A DNA stretch of 64,000 nt from Parasponia andersonii (Eukaryota > Streptophyta > Magnoliopsida > Rosales > Cannabaceae), in NCBI GenBank assembly GCA_002914805.1, contig JXTB01000062.1, forward strand, positions 876,390-940,389, read 5' to 3'. Below, piece after piece: positions 1-10,040 of this stretch; positions within the stretch are counted from its first letter, which is position 1, and each line of letters starts with the position of its first letter. The notes below the pieces were generated by a model. It ran no database searches. It was given only the letters and a program-made list of their open reading frames with translations, and had not been told where the DNA came from. The position numbers and the translations under genes were made by a program.

Positions 1-281
1 ATAAACAGGAATCTTCAGTTTCCCTTTCCTTGTAGGTTTCTTCCGTAATAAGTCTCCCTCTTCTTGTAGGTTTCCTTTATGGCATTTACCTTTTTCCTTC
101 TCTTTATAGGTTTCCTGTTTGTTAAGGCAAACTATACGGAGAAGGTCGCACAAAACCTGTGGAAGCGGTCGCATATAACCATCACGGGAGAGGTCGCATA
201 TAACCATCATGGGAGAGGTCGCATACATGAGGAGGTTGTATATAACACTTATGCGACCTTAGGATTTTAGACCGCACAACA
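1..281 (-). mobile_element. LTR end of a Tat-lineage Gypsy element (cut by window edge)
   Basis: This stretch closely matches the inner part of the LTR at 55537-56295, including the repeated GGTCGCATATAACC blocks and the terminal sequence ending CACAACA. The polypurine tract that follows that LTR in the intact element is missing here. The piece is therefore either a solo LTR or the 5' LTR of a minus-strand element lying to the left of the window. The high similarity to the other copy suggests the same, fairly recent, family. It is a fossil fragment with no coding part in the window. Confidence 0.75.
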
Positions 282-959
282 ATAACATATGTTCTTAGCC
301 GTCATTAAAAATTCAAATATTCGTTTCCACCTCTGCATGCGACAAACTAGCCGCCATATTCAAGATTGCTTATAGGAGCTGATGTTGACTGTGAAAATAT
401 AAATTCAACTATATCCATAACAATATCAAAGTACAACAAAATTCCCTTTAATTTAGATCGACTAGGCCATGTTAATCATATTACCACTATTGGCACATTA
501 TCCATTCATATTTGAAACAGCAAGAAAACCATTTCAGGATTTTCATTAAGGTTAAATATGACTGACTCCGAAAATTTCACAAGCTTGCAGGTGATTTTAT
601 TTTATTTTATTCATTTTGTTTTTTTTTTTTTTTGGTAGTAAATGCAGGAACTAAAAAATGCTTATTAAAAATAGATCGAGCATGACAAACCAACAATGCA
701 AAAAAGTAGCAATTAAGTTTAAAGCCTCAAGTAATTGAGCATACAATATATGTATATGTATGTGTGTGCATATATGTATAGAGTATTTATAAAAAATTAC
801 CTTTTTTTCAGATCAATTTAAAAAAATGACTTTTTTTTTACACCTATTTAATAAATGATTGCATTATAATTTTATTTTGATAAATGATCATTTTTTAGTT
901 AATCAATTTTTCATAAAGTAGATCAAATTTTTTTAAAAAAAATAAATAACATTTTAAAA

Positions 960-1280
960 ATTAATCAATATATTTTGATATATTAAATATGAAAAGAGTC
1001 GTGCATATAATATATTATAATATATGTCGTAGTTAATCAAATTTTAGTATTGATCAATTTACTATATAAGAATATATATGGCAAAATGATTTGGACCATC
1101 TTTGCAAAATGACATTTTTTTTATTACAAAAACACTGTTATTTTTAAATTTGATTAACTACGATATATATTATAATATATTTACTAAGAATATATATAAT
1201 AACAGTGTTTAAAAAATGTCATTTTTTCAGTTTGGATCATAGCGTCCAAAATGGCATTTTTTTCAAACATTGTTATTACA
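960..1280. repeat. Palindromic MITE-like element
   Basis: An arm at about 1005-1045 recurs as its reverse complement at about 1146-1181, with a core resembling AGTTAATCAAATTT. Outside these arms, copies of AAAATGACATTTTTT and its complement extend the symmetry. Nothing is coding. It looks like a short non-autonomous DNA transposon or foldback element. I could not fix the ends or a target duplication. Confidence 0.4.
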
Positions 1281-2698
1281 ATAAAAGTTGGCTACACAAG
1301 TAGCTGCAAGGACTAAACAAAATGTTGCTCCTTTCTCTTGTTCTCCTTTCTCATTCTTATCATCCTTTTCTTGAGTTTTCATCTTTATCCTTTTTCTTTT
1401 CTCTTTTTTCTTTTTCTTGAAAATATATCTTCTACTTCTTCTTCTTCTTTTTCTTCTTATTCTGGGTCTAAGCCCTTTCTCTGATCGGCGGTGGTCATTG
1501 GGGTTGGGGGTATTTATTTCGTTTTTGTTTCAGAATGTCTGTGCCAGAAGACACCTGCCACTCTGTATTTACATACATGTATATTAAATGCGATTTTTTT
1601 TTAATTATTTCTTTAATTGATCTTGAATTAAATGCATTGAGATTATTTATAAGGGAGTGTACCACTCTTTCATTTTCTTTTGACTTCCATTATTTAGCTT
1701 TGCAGTTTTTGCAAAGATTATTTTTCTAAAGTTTATATAATTGACCAGCTGGGATAAAGGATTTTTTTTTAAAATTTAATTTCTGTTGTAACTTATCTCA
1801 GATAATCTAGAGAGTTTGAGTTGTTTTACTCTTTGTTTTCTGACTTCTGTTTCCTAGTATGTAGGATAAGATCAAGCTTATTAGTTTTGATGTGTATAAA
1901 TATTTTAGTTCATTTAGAGTGAAGAGATTTTTTCTTTTAAATATTAGAATATGTCATTGTAACTTTTTAAAAAAAAAAAATGTGTTGTTATTGTAATTTT
2001 TTTTTAATTTTTTTTATCTGAAAAAAAAAGCAGGTTTATTTACCCGAAAAAATCAATTCATTACTAATAAAGTTCATTTAACCAATTAATTAAATTCTAC
2101 AATACAATTAATGAATGTCATTAAAACTATTCATGAAAAGTTTCACCAATTGACAGTCTCATCTGCTCCGTTAGGTAGTACTAAAAAAGTGGTAAGTAAA
2201 TGCAATCTCTAGCATTATCCATCAATTAATTAACAGGCTCTTTTCCTATTCCATTTTATTTTTTTGTACCTAAATAGAATTCATACTTTTTTTTTTAACA
2301 TACATACCATGCACGCCTTATTAATTTATTGTTGAACACGACCGATTTTGGCTAATTACATAAGCGAAAATATTCATATATTATGACACAGAAACTTACA
2401 CGATTCTAATTCTCATCTAATATATAATTTCAGATTATATGAAAAATGAGTAATAATAATTAGCGCAAAGGATGCTATGTTCATCTTAATTTGGTTAAGA
2501 ACCCTAGCATCAAGTTCTTATGGTTGTCATTCGGTTAACAACTTGCAAAATTATTTAGTAGGACATAATATGATTTAAGTGTACTCCACGCTCATTTCTC
2601 CATATATCAGTTCATAAAAATAGCCAAATACACAAACACTTTTTTTAAAAACTATACCAGCAATACATACTTGTTACTTGTTTGTAATTTTCTTAGGA

Positions 2699-2830
2699 AA
2701 AAGTTAATTAGGTGAAAGATAGACATGTGTATTTGCTCCATTTACCGAAATATGGAAATCGTTCCTAAAAGTTAATTAGGTGAAAGATAGACATGTGTAT
2801 TTGCTCCATTTACCGAAATATGGAAATCGT
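2699..2830. repeat. Exact tandem duplication, 64 bp with 68 bp period
   Basis: The sequence from AAAAGTTAATTAGG to GGAAATCGT at 2699-2762 is repeated without change at 2767-2830. Perfect identity in otherwise fast-drifting DNA points to a recent slippage or replication duplication. It lies directly before a TA microsatellite. Confidence 0.9.
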
Positions 2831-2863
2831 AGCCACCGTATGATAACGGCTCCATATATATAA

Positions 2864-2902
<39 letters not shown>

Positions 2903-2905
<3 letters not shown>

Positions 2906-3045
2906 GACACTAATTTAGTAAGTATTTTTTTTTATTTACTTATGTATAAGTATCAATTTGGTTAATAAAAATTTAATATGCATATTTTTTAACATTAATA
3001 ATGTACGTCTTTTCATATATTTTATTATAGTTGGCAAAACCATTT
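2903..3045 (+). repeat. Single arm of a foldback MITE
   Basis: This matches the left arm of the palindromic element at 21959-22352. Shared blocks are the opening CACTAATTTAGTAAGT, the TATCAATTTGGTTAATAA core and the ATGTACGTCTTTTCAT block. The second arm is absent. It starts at the edge of a TA-dinucleotide tract, as do the other copies, which suggests a preference for TA-rich targets. Confidence 0.6.
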
Positions 3046-3730
3046 ATATATATAAAATATAAGAATACGTGCCTTTATTTTATGTTTATAATTAATTGAT
3101 TTAGTAGTTTTATTATGGTAAATTTGTTTCAAAGTTTTTTTTTTAAATGCCAAATTAAATTGTGTTGTTAGTTACTTTATTAAATGATTATGAAATATGT
3201 GTCCTATGAATGTCCTTATCAGTATCGAAATAAAATTCCAATTATAACCTCACCATTTGCACAATATATTTTTATTTATTGGCACATCCCATATATAATA
3301 TGAAAAATGAAAAGATCTATTTGATTTTCAGTGCAATGATACGAAAATTACCATAATTTATGAACAATAAAAATACGGCAACCGAAAAACAAAAACAATA
3401 AGAGGAAAATTGAAATAGAAACCACCAGTCCTCATCATTTGTATGAGTATTTTTTTTTCCCCTCATTTTGTTTGAGTATCAAACGATAAGAAGTACGTAT
3501 ATATGTTGTGCCAACATCTTTTGTTATGAATTTGATATTTTTTAAGTTCTAGAATAAAGCAATGAATTATGAATAATACATTGTTGTAACGTTCTTAGTA
3601 GCAAACCACAATCATAATCCACTAAATTTTTTTTTTTGGAATAAGTACATAATAAAATATTAGTATAGGTTTTTAAATTTATGTTAAAATAAATAAGAAT
3701 TCTAAATAATTAATTGTTATCGACTTGTGA

Positions 3731-3761
<31 letters not shown>

Positions 3762-4379
3762 GATATTTTTGGTTACATGTGAAAAAATAATGAAGGAAAA
3801 TTAAATGGAAAATTTGGATAGACGAAGAATGTAGATCCATCAAAAGTCTAAATAATAATAAATAAAACTTAAAAAGAAAAATATGTTAAGAAAATTCAGA
3901 ACAACTTTTAAAAATAATAAATCAAATGTGATACTTGTTTAAATAATTAAAATAAAGTGAAATTGTTTACTCTAGTTTCTTAGTGGACAGCCTCGGTTTT
4001 GCCGACCCAGGTATGAATTAGTTTTTACCTTTTTTATTAGATAAACTTAAAAGAAAAAGAGTAAAGCAATTAAAACAAAACAAAACAAAAAGCAAGCAAG
4101 CATGTTTACGATATCACATTTCCCAAAGCTTTGCTGATGCTTTAATAGTAGTAGATATATTACTATACAGTAACATGCTATATATATTCTTATTACTTAT
4201 TTTTTTTCTTTTATTATTATTGTTTTTTGTTTTTTTGCGAAGTATTGTTTTTTTGTTTGCAGCGGCGTTATAATAAAACGTTGTAGGCTTGTAGCTAAAA
4301 AAATAACTCAAGTATATTAAAGAAAACAGAGAGATATAAATAAGTTTATTTTTTATTTATTGGACCGAATAACATAGAA

Positions 4380-4578
4380 AACATAACTATATTTCACGTA
4401 CGGTGAACTAAAAACAACCCAAAAACTGAAAACAAGTGCATACTAAAATGGAAGAAAAAGGGACACTCAAATGAAAAACATAACGACAGTTCACGTACGG
4501 TGAACTAAAAACAACCCAAAAACTGAAAACAAGGACGTACTAAAATGGAAGAAAAAGGGACACACAAATGAAAACCAA
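4380..4578. repeat. Tandem duplication of about 100 bp in the 3' flank of the WPH-repeat gene
   Basis: Two copies of about 100 bases lie head to tail, each containing the near-palindrome TTCACGTACGGTGAAC and the block ACAACCCAAAAACTGAAAAC. They sit just downstream of the stop codon of the minus-strand gene at 4606-6036, so they may belong to its 3' untranslated region. Confidence 0.8.
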
Positions 4579-4605
4579 GAACAAAATAATTAAAAGACTA
4601 TTAAA

Positions 4606-6036
4606 CTAATTAATAACACGGGGAGTTGACCCTCCTCCACCGGCAGGTGGTGCACTTGGCACCCCTGGAAGATGTGGCCTACTAGGGAAGGATGGCAATG
4701 TTGGTGTACTTGGTGACAATCCTCCGGAAGAAGGAGTGCTAGGAGCACTTGGTATCGATGGAAAATGTGGCCATGTTGGTGCACTTGGTGACGATCCTCC
4801 AGACGAAGGAGTACCGGGAAAGTGTGGCCATGAGGGAAAGGATGGATGACTTGGCGATGATCCTCCAGAGGAAGGAGTACCAGGTAAGTGTGGCCATGAC
4901 GGTGCACTTGGCGATGATCCTCCAGAGGAAGGAGTACCGGGTAAGTGTGGCCATGATGGGAAGGATGGATGACTTGGCGATGATCCTCCAGAGGAAGGAG
5001 TACCAGGCAGGTGTGGCCATGACGGTGCACTTGGCGATGATCCTCCAGAGGAAGGAGTACCAGGTAAGTGTGGCCATGATGGGAAGGACGGATGACTTGG
5101 TGATGATCCTCCAGAGGAAGGTGTACCAGGTAAGTGTGGCCATGACGGTGCACTTGGCGATGATCCTCCAGAGGAAGGAGTACCAGGTAAGTGTGGCCAT
5201 GATGGGAAGGACGGATGACTTGGCGATGATCCTCCAGAGGAAGGAGTACCAGGTAGGTGTGGCCATGACGGTGCACTTGGTGATGATCCTCCAGAGGAAG
5301 GAGTACCAGGTAAGTGTGGCCATGATGGGAAGGACGAATGAATTGATGATGAACCTCCAGAGGAAGGAGTACCAAGTAGGTGTGGCCATGACGGTGCACT
5401 TGGTGATGATCCTCCAGAGGAAGGAGTACTAGGTAGGTATGGCCATGATGATCCTCCAGAGGAAGGAGTACCAGGTAGGTGTGGCCATGACGGTGCACCT
5501 GGTGATGATCCTCCAGAGGAAGGAGTACCAGGTAAGTGTGGCCATGATGGGAAGGACGGATGACTTGGCGATGATCCTCCAGAGGAAGGAGTGCCAGGTA
5601 GGTGTGGCCATGACGGGAGGCTCGGTGATGATCCTCCGGAAGAAGGAGTACCAGGTAGGTGTGGCCATGATGGAAGACTGGGAGATGATCCTCCAGATGG
5701 AGGAGTGTCAGGTAGATGTGGCCATGATGGAAATGATGGATGACTTGGTGATGATCCTCCAGAGGAAGGAGTACTAGGTAAGTGCGGCCATGAGGGGAAA
5801 CTTAGAGATGATCCTTCAGAGGAAGACGTACTAGGTAAATGTGGCCATGATGAGAGACTTGGCGATGATCCTCTAGAAGAAGGAGGCCCTCCGGAAAAGA
5901 AGTCGGGATGTTTTTTGGATGACCTACTACTAACACTAGTTTTAGTAATGGTAGTAGTCTGTGGTGAAATCAAACTAGCAATAGGATTCACCAATAGTAA
6001 GCAAACCAATAAAGCTAATATCATAGTTGACGTCAT
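4606..6036 (-). CDS. Secreted protein made of Trp-Pro-His / Gly-Ser repeats
   Basis: A single uninterrupted frame encodes 476 residues. Residues 1 to about 21 form a hydrophobic signal peptide (MTSTMILALLVCLLLVNPIA), so the product probably enters the secretory pathway. After a short Thr/Ser/Lys-rich linker, almost the whole mature chain consists of degenerate modules of the form SWPHLPGTPSSGG. Most units alternate between a shorter form preceded by SPSAP and a longer one preceded by SPSHPSFP, giving a higher-order dimer of about 41 residues. The chain ends in a Pro/Gly-rich tail. I see no cysteine-rich or enzymatic domain. The composition (Pro, Ser, Gly, His, aromatic) suggests a structural wall or apoplastic protein, perhaps with hydroxyproline. 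A TATA motif 60 to 67 bases upstream of the ATG supports the start. The exact family is not recognised and the function is unknown. Repeat number is likely to vary between alleles. Confidence 0.8.
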   Translation of the reverse strand: MTSTMILALLVCLLLVNPIASLISPQTTTITKTSVSSRSSKKHPDFFSGGPPSSRGSSPSLSSWPHLPSTSSSEGSSLSFPSWPHLPSTPSSGGSSPSHPSFPSWPHLPDTPPSGGSSPSLPSWPHLPGTPSSGGSSPSLPSWPHLPGTPSSGGSSPSHPSFPSWPHLPGTPSSGGSSPGAPSWPHLPGTPSSGGSSWPYLPSTPSSGGSSPSAPSWPHLLGTPSSGGSSSIHSSFPSWPHLPGTPSSGGSSPSAPSWPHLPGTPSSGGSSPSHPSFPSWPHLPGTPSSGGSSPSAPSWPHLPGTPSSGGSSPSHPSFPSWPHLPGTPSSGGSSPSAPSWPHLPGTPSSGGSSPSHPSFPSWPHLPGTPSSGGSSPSAPSWPHLPGTPSSGGSSPSHPSFPSWPHFPGTPSSGGSSPSAPTWPHFPSIPSAPSTPSSGGLSPSTPTLPSFPSRPHLPGVPSAPPAGGGGSTPRVIN

Positions 6037-6095
6037 TTTTCACTAACTCAACTTTTTCTTGTGTGTGAATACTTAATGTGACACTACTCATTGGG

Positions 6096-6103
6096 TTTTT
6101 ATA
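6096..6103 (-). promoter_or_regulatory. TATA box of the WPH-repeat gene
   Basis: On the minus strand TATAAAAA lies about 60 bases before the ATG at 6036. That is the usual distance for a plant core promoter with a short leader, and no other TATA-like motif is better placed. Confidence 0.6.
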
Positions 6104-7899
6104 GATACTCTAAGAGAGTGGGATTAGATTAGTATTTTTTAAAAAATAAAAAAAAAAGGTTAAAAATGGTTGTTATACAATCCGAATAATCTTGATCTGG
6201 ATTTTGTTATCAAACTGTTAGATCCATATCCGAGAAGATGATGATGATACTGATAAGATATTATTCAGTCTATATATTAAAAGTTTTTGAATTTGAACAC
6301 AGTTGGCCGCCGAAAAATGTGTTTTGTTACACAGGTTTCTTACGCCCAACTTTCAAACGTTGGCAAAGCCTATAATGGGGCCTCGGCAGAAGGTCCAAAC
6401 AACGCAGTTCAAGTATGGGCTTTAAGAGTAGGTACCCATACTGGACCAGCAAACTACACTCATTGGGTCGATTATTATTATTATTATTTTGTTTTTTAAA
6501 TGGTAGTCTGTAGTTTGGAAAATGAAACAATTTGTCTTTGTACGTTCAATTTATCTTCTTTTTTTTTCCCCCCTTCTATATCAAAATTGTATCTTGTTTT
6601 CTTTGTACATACCTCGTATTCCGATAATACTTGTTTTTATACATTATTTTGTAGTTCTACTTTTAAATACTTCCTCTTTAGCTTAACTTGCTCTGCTATA
6701 TTCACCTTTCCCCCCCCCCCCCCCCCNTTGTCTAGATATGTTTCACGAATTTAATCTCGAAATACGTGTCTGCTATTGCCTATTGCAAAAGCTAGTCTCT
6801 TTCATGTGGGGTTCATTAAATAACACAGCGCTCACTTGTTGTTTTTGTTAATATAAATTTTGTAAAATTTAAAAGAAAAAAGAAAGAAAGGAAACGTTGT
6901 ACCAAGAAAATAGGATGCTCATGGAAAGGCTTTTTAACAATGATATTTTTTTCCTTTTCTTTTTATTTTTTATTTCTATTTTTTTTTCGCGTGAGACTCA
7001 CCAAGTCTAAGTCACTACAGCTTATGTTTCCTATTTCCAGTATAGCAAAAATATAAGTATAAACGTATGAATGTACATGAACGGAGGAAGGAACTTTTGT
7101 CTGGGAGCTTAAATTAATAACTACTAACTGTAGTTTTCTGAAAATGTTGTATAATTACCTTGTTATCAAAGCCATTGAAGATCTCTCAATGTTGATTAGA
7201 AAATTGTCATTCATTCACCATTTAATCACATAGGTAGCCAATCTTAACAAGAGTCGTATAGAAAAAAAAAAAAAAAAAAAGAAAGAAACTATCTCTATAG
7301 TAGCAATAGTAAATAGTAAAATTAATCATGTTGACATATATTTTCTTTTCAAGATCACTAATATTTTTTAATCTAAGTAATTGTTCAATAGAACACACTT
7401 CAAGGATATATTTTTTTTTTTAGCCAATTCAAAATGTTTATTAAATTGGGATAAGCTTGAACCTGAGAGATAGTGATCCATTAGTTAATGGAGCCTATGT
7501 TGGTTTATTTTATTCAACTTAACTAGTTACAATATAATTTACTAAATACACTAAAAAAAATTAGCTTATTTTTCAGAAAAAAACTAAAAAAATTCAGAAA
7601 AAAAACTAAAAAAATCAACACTAATGTGCAAATTAGTTACGAATTCATAGAGCTATCAAAATATTTTTAGTGGGGGCTTATAAGACTAGTTACTAGGTTT
7701 TTTTTTTTTTTTTAATTATTTGTTAAAAATTATATTAATATATGTAAAATATATAAATTGCTAGCCTCCCCAACTCGCCCACGTGCCTCCATGCATGAAT
7801 ATACATATAAGCAAGATTATTTCGTTGCATGAGGATTTCTTTTAAATAAATGTCTATCTTCTTTTATATATTGGTGATGTTTTCAAATTTTTGTTTTTA

Positions 7900-8045
7900 C
7901 TCGGTATTCTAATTTAGGTCATTGGATTTTAATCTAGTAGTTAAAATAATATTAATAGACTTATTAAATAATTATTATAATTAATATATATATAAATATA
8001 GAAAGTTATTTAAAACAAAAATATAGGTAACTTGATGAGTTAATC
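7900..8045. repeat. Dispersed repeat shared with 41065-41200
   Basis: The series GATTTTAATCT, TATATAAATATAGAAAGTTA and the flanking GGTATTCTAATT appear in the same order and orientation near 41065-41200. No coding capacity is seen and the ends are unclear, so it is called only as a dispersed non-coding repeat. Confidence 0.5.
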
Positions 8046-8539
8046 ATTTGTTTTATTTTCTTTTTTTTTTATTAAGAAAATGAAACTAATGAAAAATACT
8101 TAATAATCTCAAATCATTCTCAACTATCTTATTTGTTAGAAAAAAAAAAACACAACAAAAGATGTGCTGATTCACACATAATTTTTTTTTAAAAACAAAT
8201 TCTCATTTAATGCAGTCGCTTTATTCATAGGTTGTTTTTTTATTTAAAAAAATGACTTATTAATAATATCAAAATTATGTTACCTTAGATTTTACTTTTC
8301 GTACAGAAAAAAAAAAGAAATTTTATAAAATATTGAAGATACAATAGTACATATAGATTTAAATTAAAGATAATTAAAAAAATTAAACTTTAAATAAAAT
8401 TTTCAAAAAAGAAAGAAACAAAAAAAATGAATTGGAAATTAATATATTGAATGAGATGACTTGTTATTATAAATTTATTTCCAAATTAGTCAAACTTACC
8501 CATCCATAGAGCAAAAATAAAAATATCCATTGAAAATTC

Positions 8540-8745
8540 ACCATATATATATACATAATTTTTTTTCACCTATTCACATGCATTAAATAATAAATTTTTA
8601 TTTTTATTTAATTTTTTTTCTAACTACCCAAATTATAATAGCCGTTGTATAATGAACTAACGGCTAAAAAAAATACATATGGATAGGTAAAAAACAAAAT
8701 ATACATACTATATTGGCAACCTATATATATTATGGTCACATTTTT
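8540..8745. repeat. MITE-like palindrome
   Basis: Centred on AGCCGTT...AACGGCT (about 8641-8666), the flanks carry CACCTATTCACATG on one side and the near complement CATATGGATAGGTAAA on the other. The layout resembles the foldback family at 21959-22352 (a central AGCC/GGCT stem, then CCTATNCATATG), but the sequence is more diverged. It is non-coding. Confidence 0.4.
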
Positions 8746-9027
8746 TTTCTAATTTGTTCATGAAAATTGTACATTTTTGGATGTATTTTCATTATTGTAA
8801 TAGTTGCAACTTGATTTTGTAGAATGAAAAGATTATAAATTTCCCTTTGGAGTTTAAGCAAAATGTCATAACGTTTTTTTTTGAAAAAATCTCTTTTTGC
8901 CTGCTAGCCGATTCTCACACTGTAACCCAAATGCGTATATTTGATTTTCAGATTATCTTTTTTTTGGTAATTCTAATTATAGTTAAGTTTAAGATTAAAA
9001 TTATGAATTTAAATAATTCAATTATTG

Positions 9028-9352
9028 AAGAATATAGAACTGCCCTAGTGACAAAGATATTGTTGAGTCTAGATATATTTTGAATTTCAAATTTACAAAA
9101 TGTAAATGGATTTAGAACTTCCTTAGTGATAAAGATATTATTAAGTTTATATGAGTCTAGATATAAGATATTATTGAGTCTAGATATATTTTGAATTTCA
9201 AATTTATAGAATCCAATGGATTTAGAACTTCCCTAGTGATAAAGATATTATTAGACTTATATTACTGGGTCTAGATATATTTTGAATTTTAAATTTACAG
9301 AATCCAATGGATTTAGAACTTCCCTAGTGATAAAGATATTATTCAGTCTATA
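9028..9352. repeat. Tandem array of about four diverged units
   Basis: Each unit contains GGATTTAGAACTTCCCTAG, then TGATAAAGATATTATT, then TCTAGATATATTTTGAATTT. Units are about 80-110 bases and differ by small insertions. The array is non-coding and lies about 700 bases upstream of the acidic-protein gene. Confidence 0.75.
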
Positions 9353-9844
9353 TGTGATTTGTTTTTGTTTTTCTTTTTTAAGGCATATTTATGTTCTGAA
9401 TTTGACCTTAGGTGTTGGCCTAAAATCACGTTTTATAATTTGTCTTAGTATTTTGGGCCTAACTTGCTAAACTTAGCAAAGCCCAGTTCAAATATAGGCT
9501 TTTTAAGTAGGCCCATAGGTTGATTGTACTGGACCAGCTCACTACGCGGCCAGCACGAGGCCCATACAAACCGACAAATCACACTAATTGGATGTATCCA
9601 ACGTAGTAAAGTGGGTTGTGAAGCAGGTGATTCGGTCGACCACACAGGATCCAAAGCGTTTTAAAACTCCAGAACATAACAGTCAAACTCAAGAAACAGT
9701 AGAGCCAGTTATAAAAAAAAACACTAATGCCACTACAACTTTTGCTAATTCCACGACCAATCAGAAGTCAGGAGACTCAGAACCCCTTAAACCCTGGTGC
9801 GTGTAACACATTTTTGTTCTGGCACTAGCAAAATTGACCCGGAA

Positions 9845-9894
9845 AAACCCTAACCGGACCAAAACCCTATCTGGGTTTTTACCCTAACCGGACC
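9845..9894 (+). promoter_or_regulatory. Telo-box promoter elements of the acidic-protein gene
   Basis: An exact telo-box AAACCCTAA lies at 9845-9853. The longer block ACCCTAACCGGACC occurs twice, at 9847-9860 and 9881-9894. Farther upstream (about 9445-9520) are several GGCCCA / AGGCCC blocks resembling site II elements. In plants, telo-boxes with site II motifs mark genes of the translation and proliferation programme. The CT-rich leader after 9910 fits a transcription start there. The acceptor-like TTTTGCAG just before the ATG allows a short leader intron, which is inference. Confidence 0.6.
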
Positions 9895-10040
9895 AAACCC
9901 TTTTCCCCCAAACACAGAGACCCTTTCACTCTCTCTCCTTCTCTCTGCTTCTTCCTCCGTCCCTTTCTATAACTCTGTTCAATTATTTGTTTTTTTCTTT
10001 GTATAATTTTTGTGTGTATTTTAAGCTTTATTTTGCAGCA

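Larger units (their letters stand above)
282..4100. other. AT-rich intergenic stretch, no gene seen
   Basis: No open reading frame here resembles a known protein. The stretch holds long T and A runs, TA dinucleotide tracts (about 2866-2903 and 3735-3761), a palindromic element near 960-1280, an exact tandem duplication at 2699-2830 and one arm of a foldback MITE at 2903-3045. A pyrimidine-rich CTTCTT stretch lies near 1320-1460. I see no RNA gene. Confidence 0.6.
6137..9027. other. AT-rich intergenic stretch, no gene seen
   Basis: No coding or RNA gene can be supported. A poly-C run at about 6711-6726 ends in an undetermined base (6727), so the local sequence is unreliable. The block near 6340-6470 (CAGTTCAAGTATGGGCTTTA, ACTGGACCAGC) is loosely repeated near 9480-9545, so it is dispersed repeat DNA. 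Long A and T runs and short TA tracts make up much of the rest. Confidence 0.6.

Noticed and set aside
4590-5498. 302-codon minus-strand frame and several frames on both strands over the WPH-repeat gene
   Set aside because: They arise because the DNA repeat length is a multiple of three, so every frame stays open. Only the 476-codon frame has a signal peptide, a well-placed TATA box and a sensible module.
6287-6754. Short frames around a poly-C run and an undetermined base
   Set aside because: The composition is low-complexity, the sequence is uncertain at 6727, and part of it is a dispersed repeat also seen near 9480.
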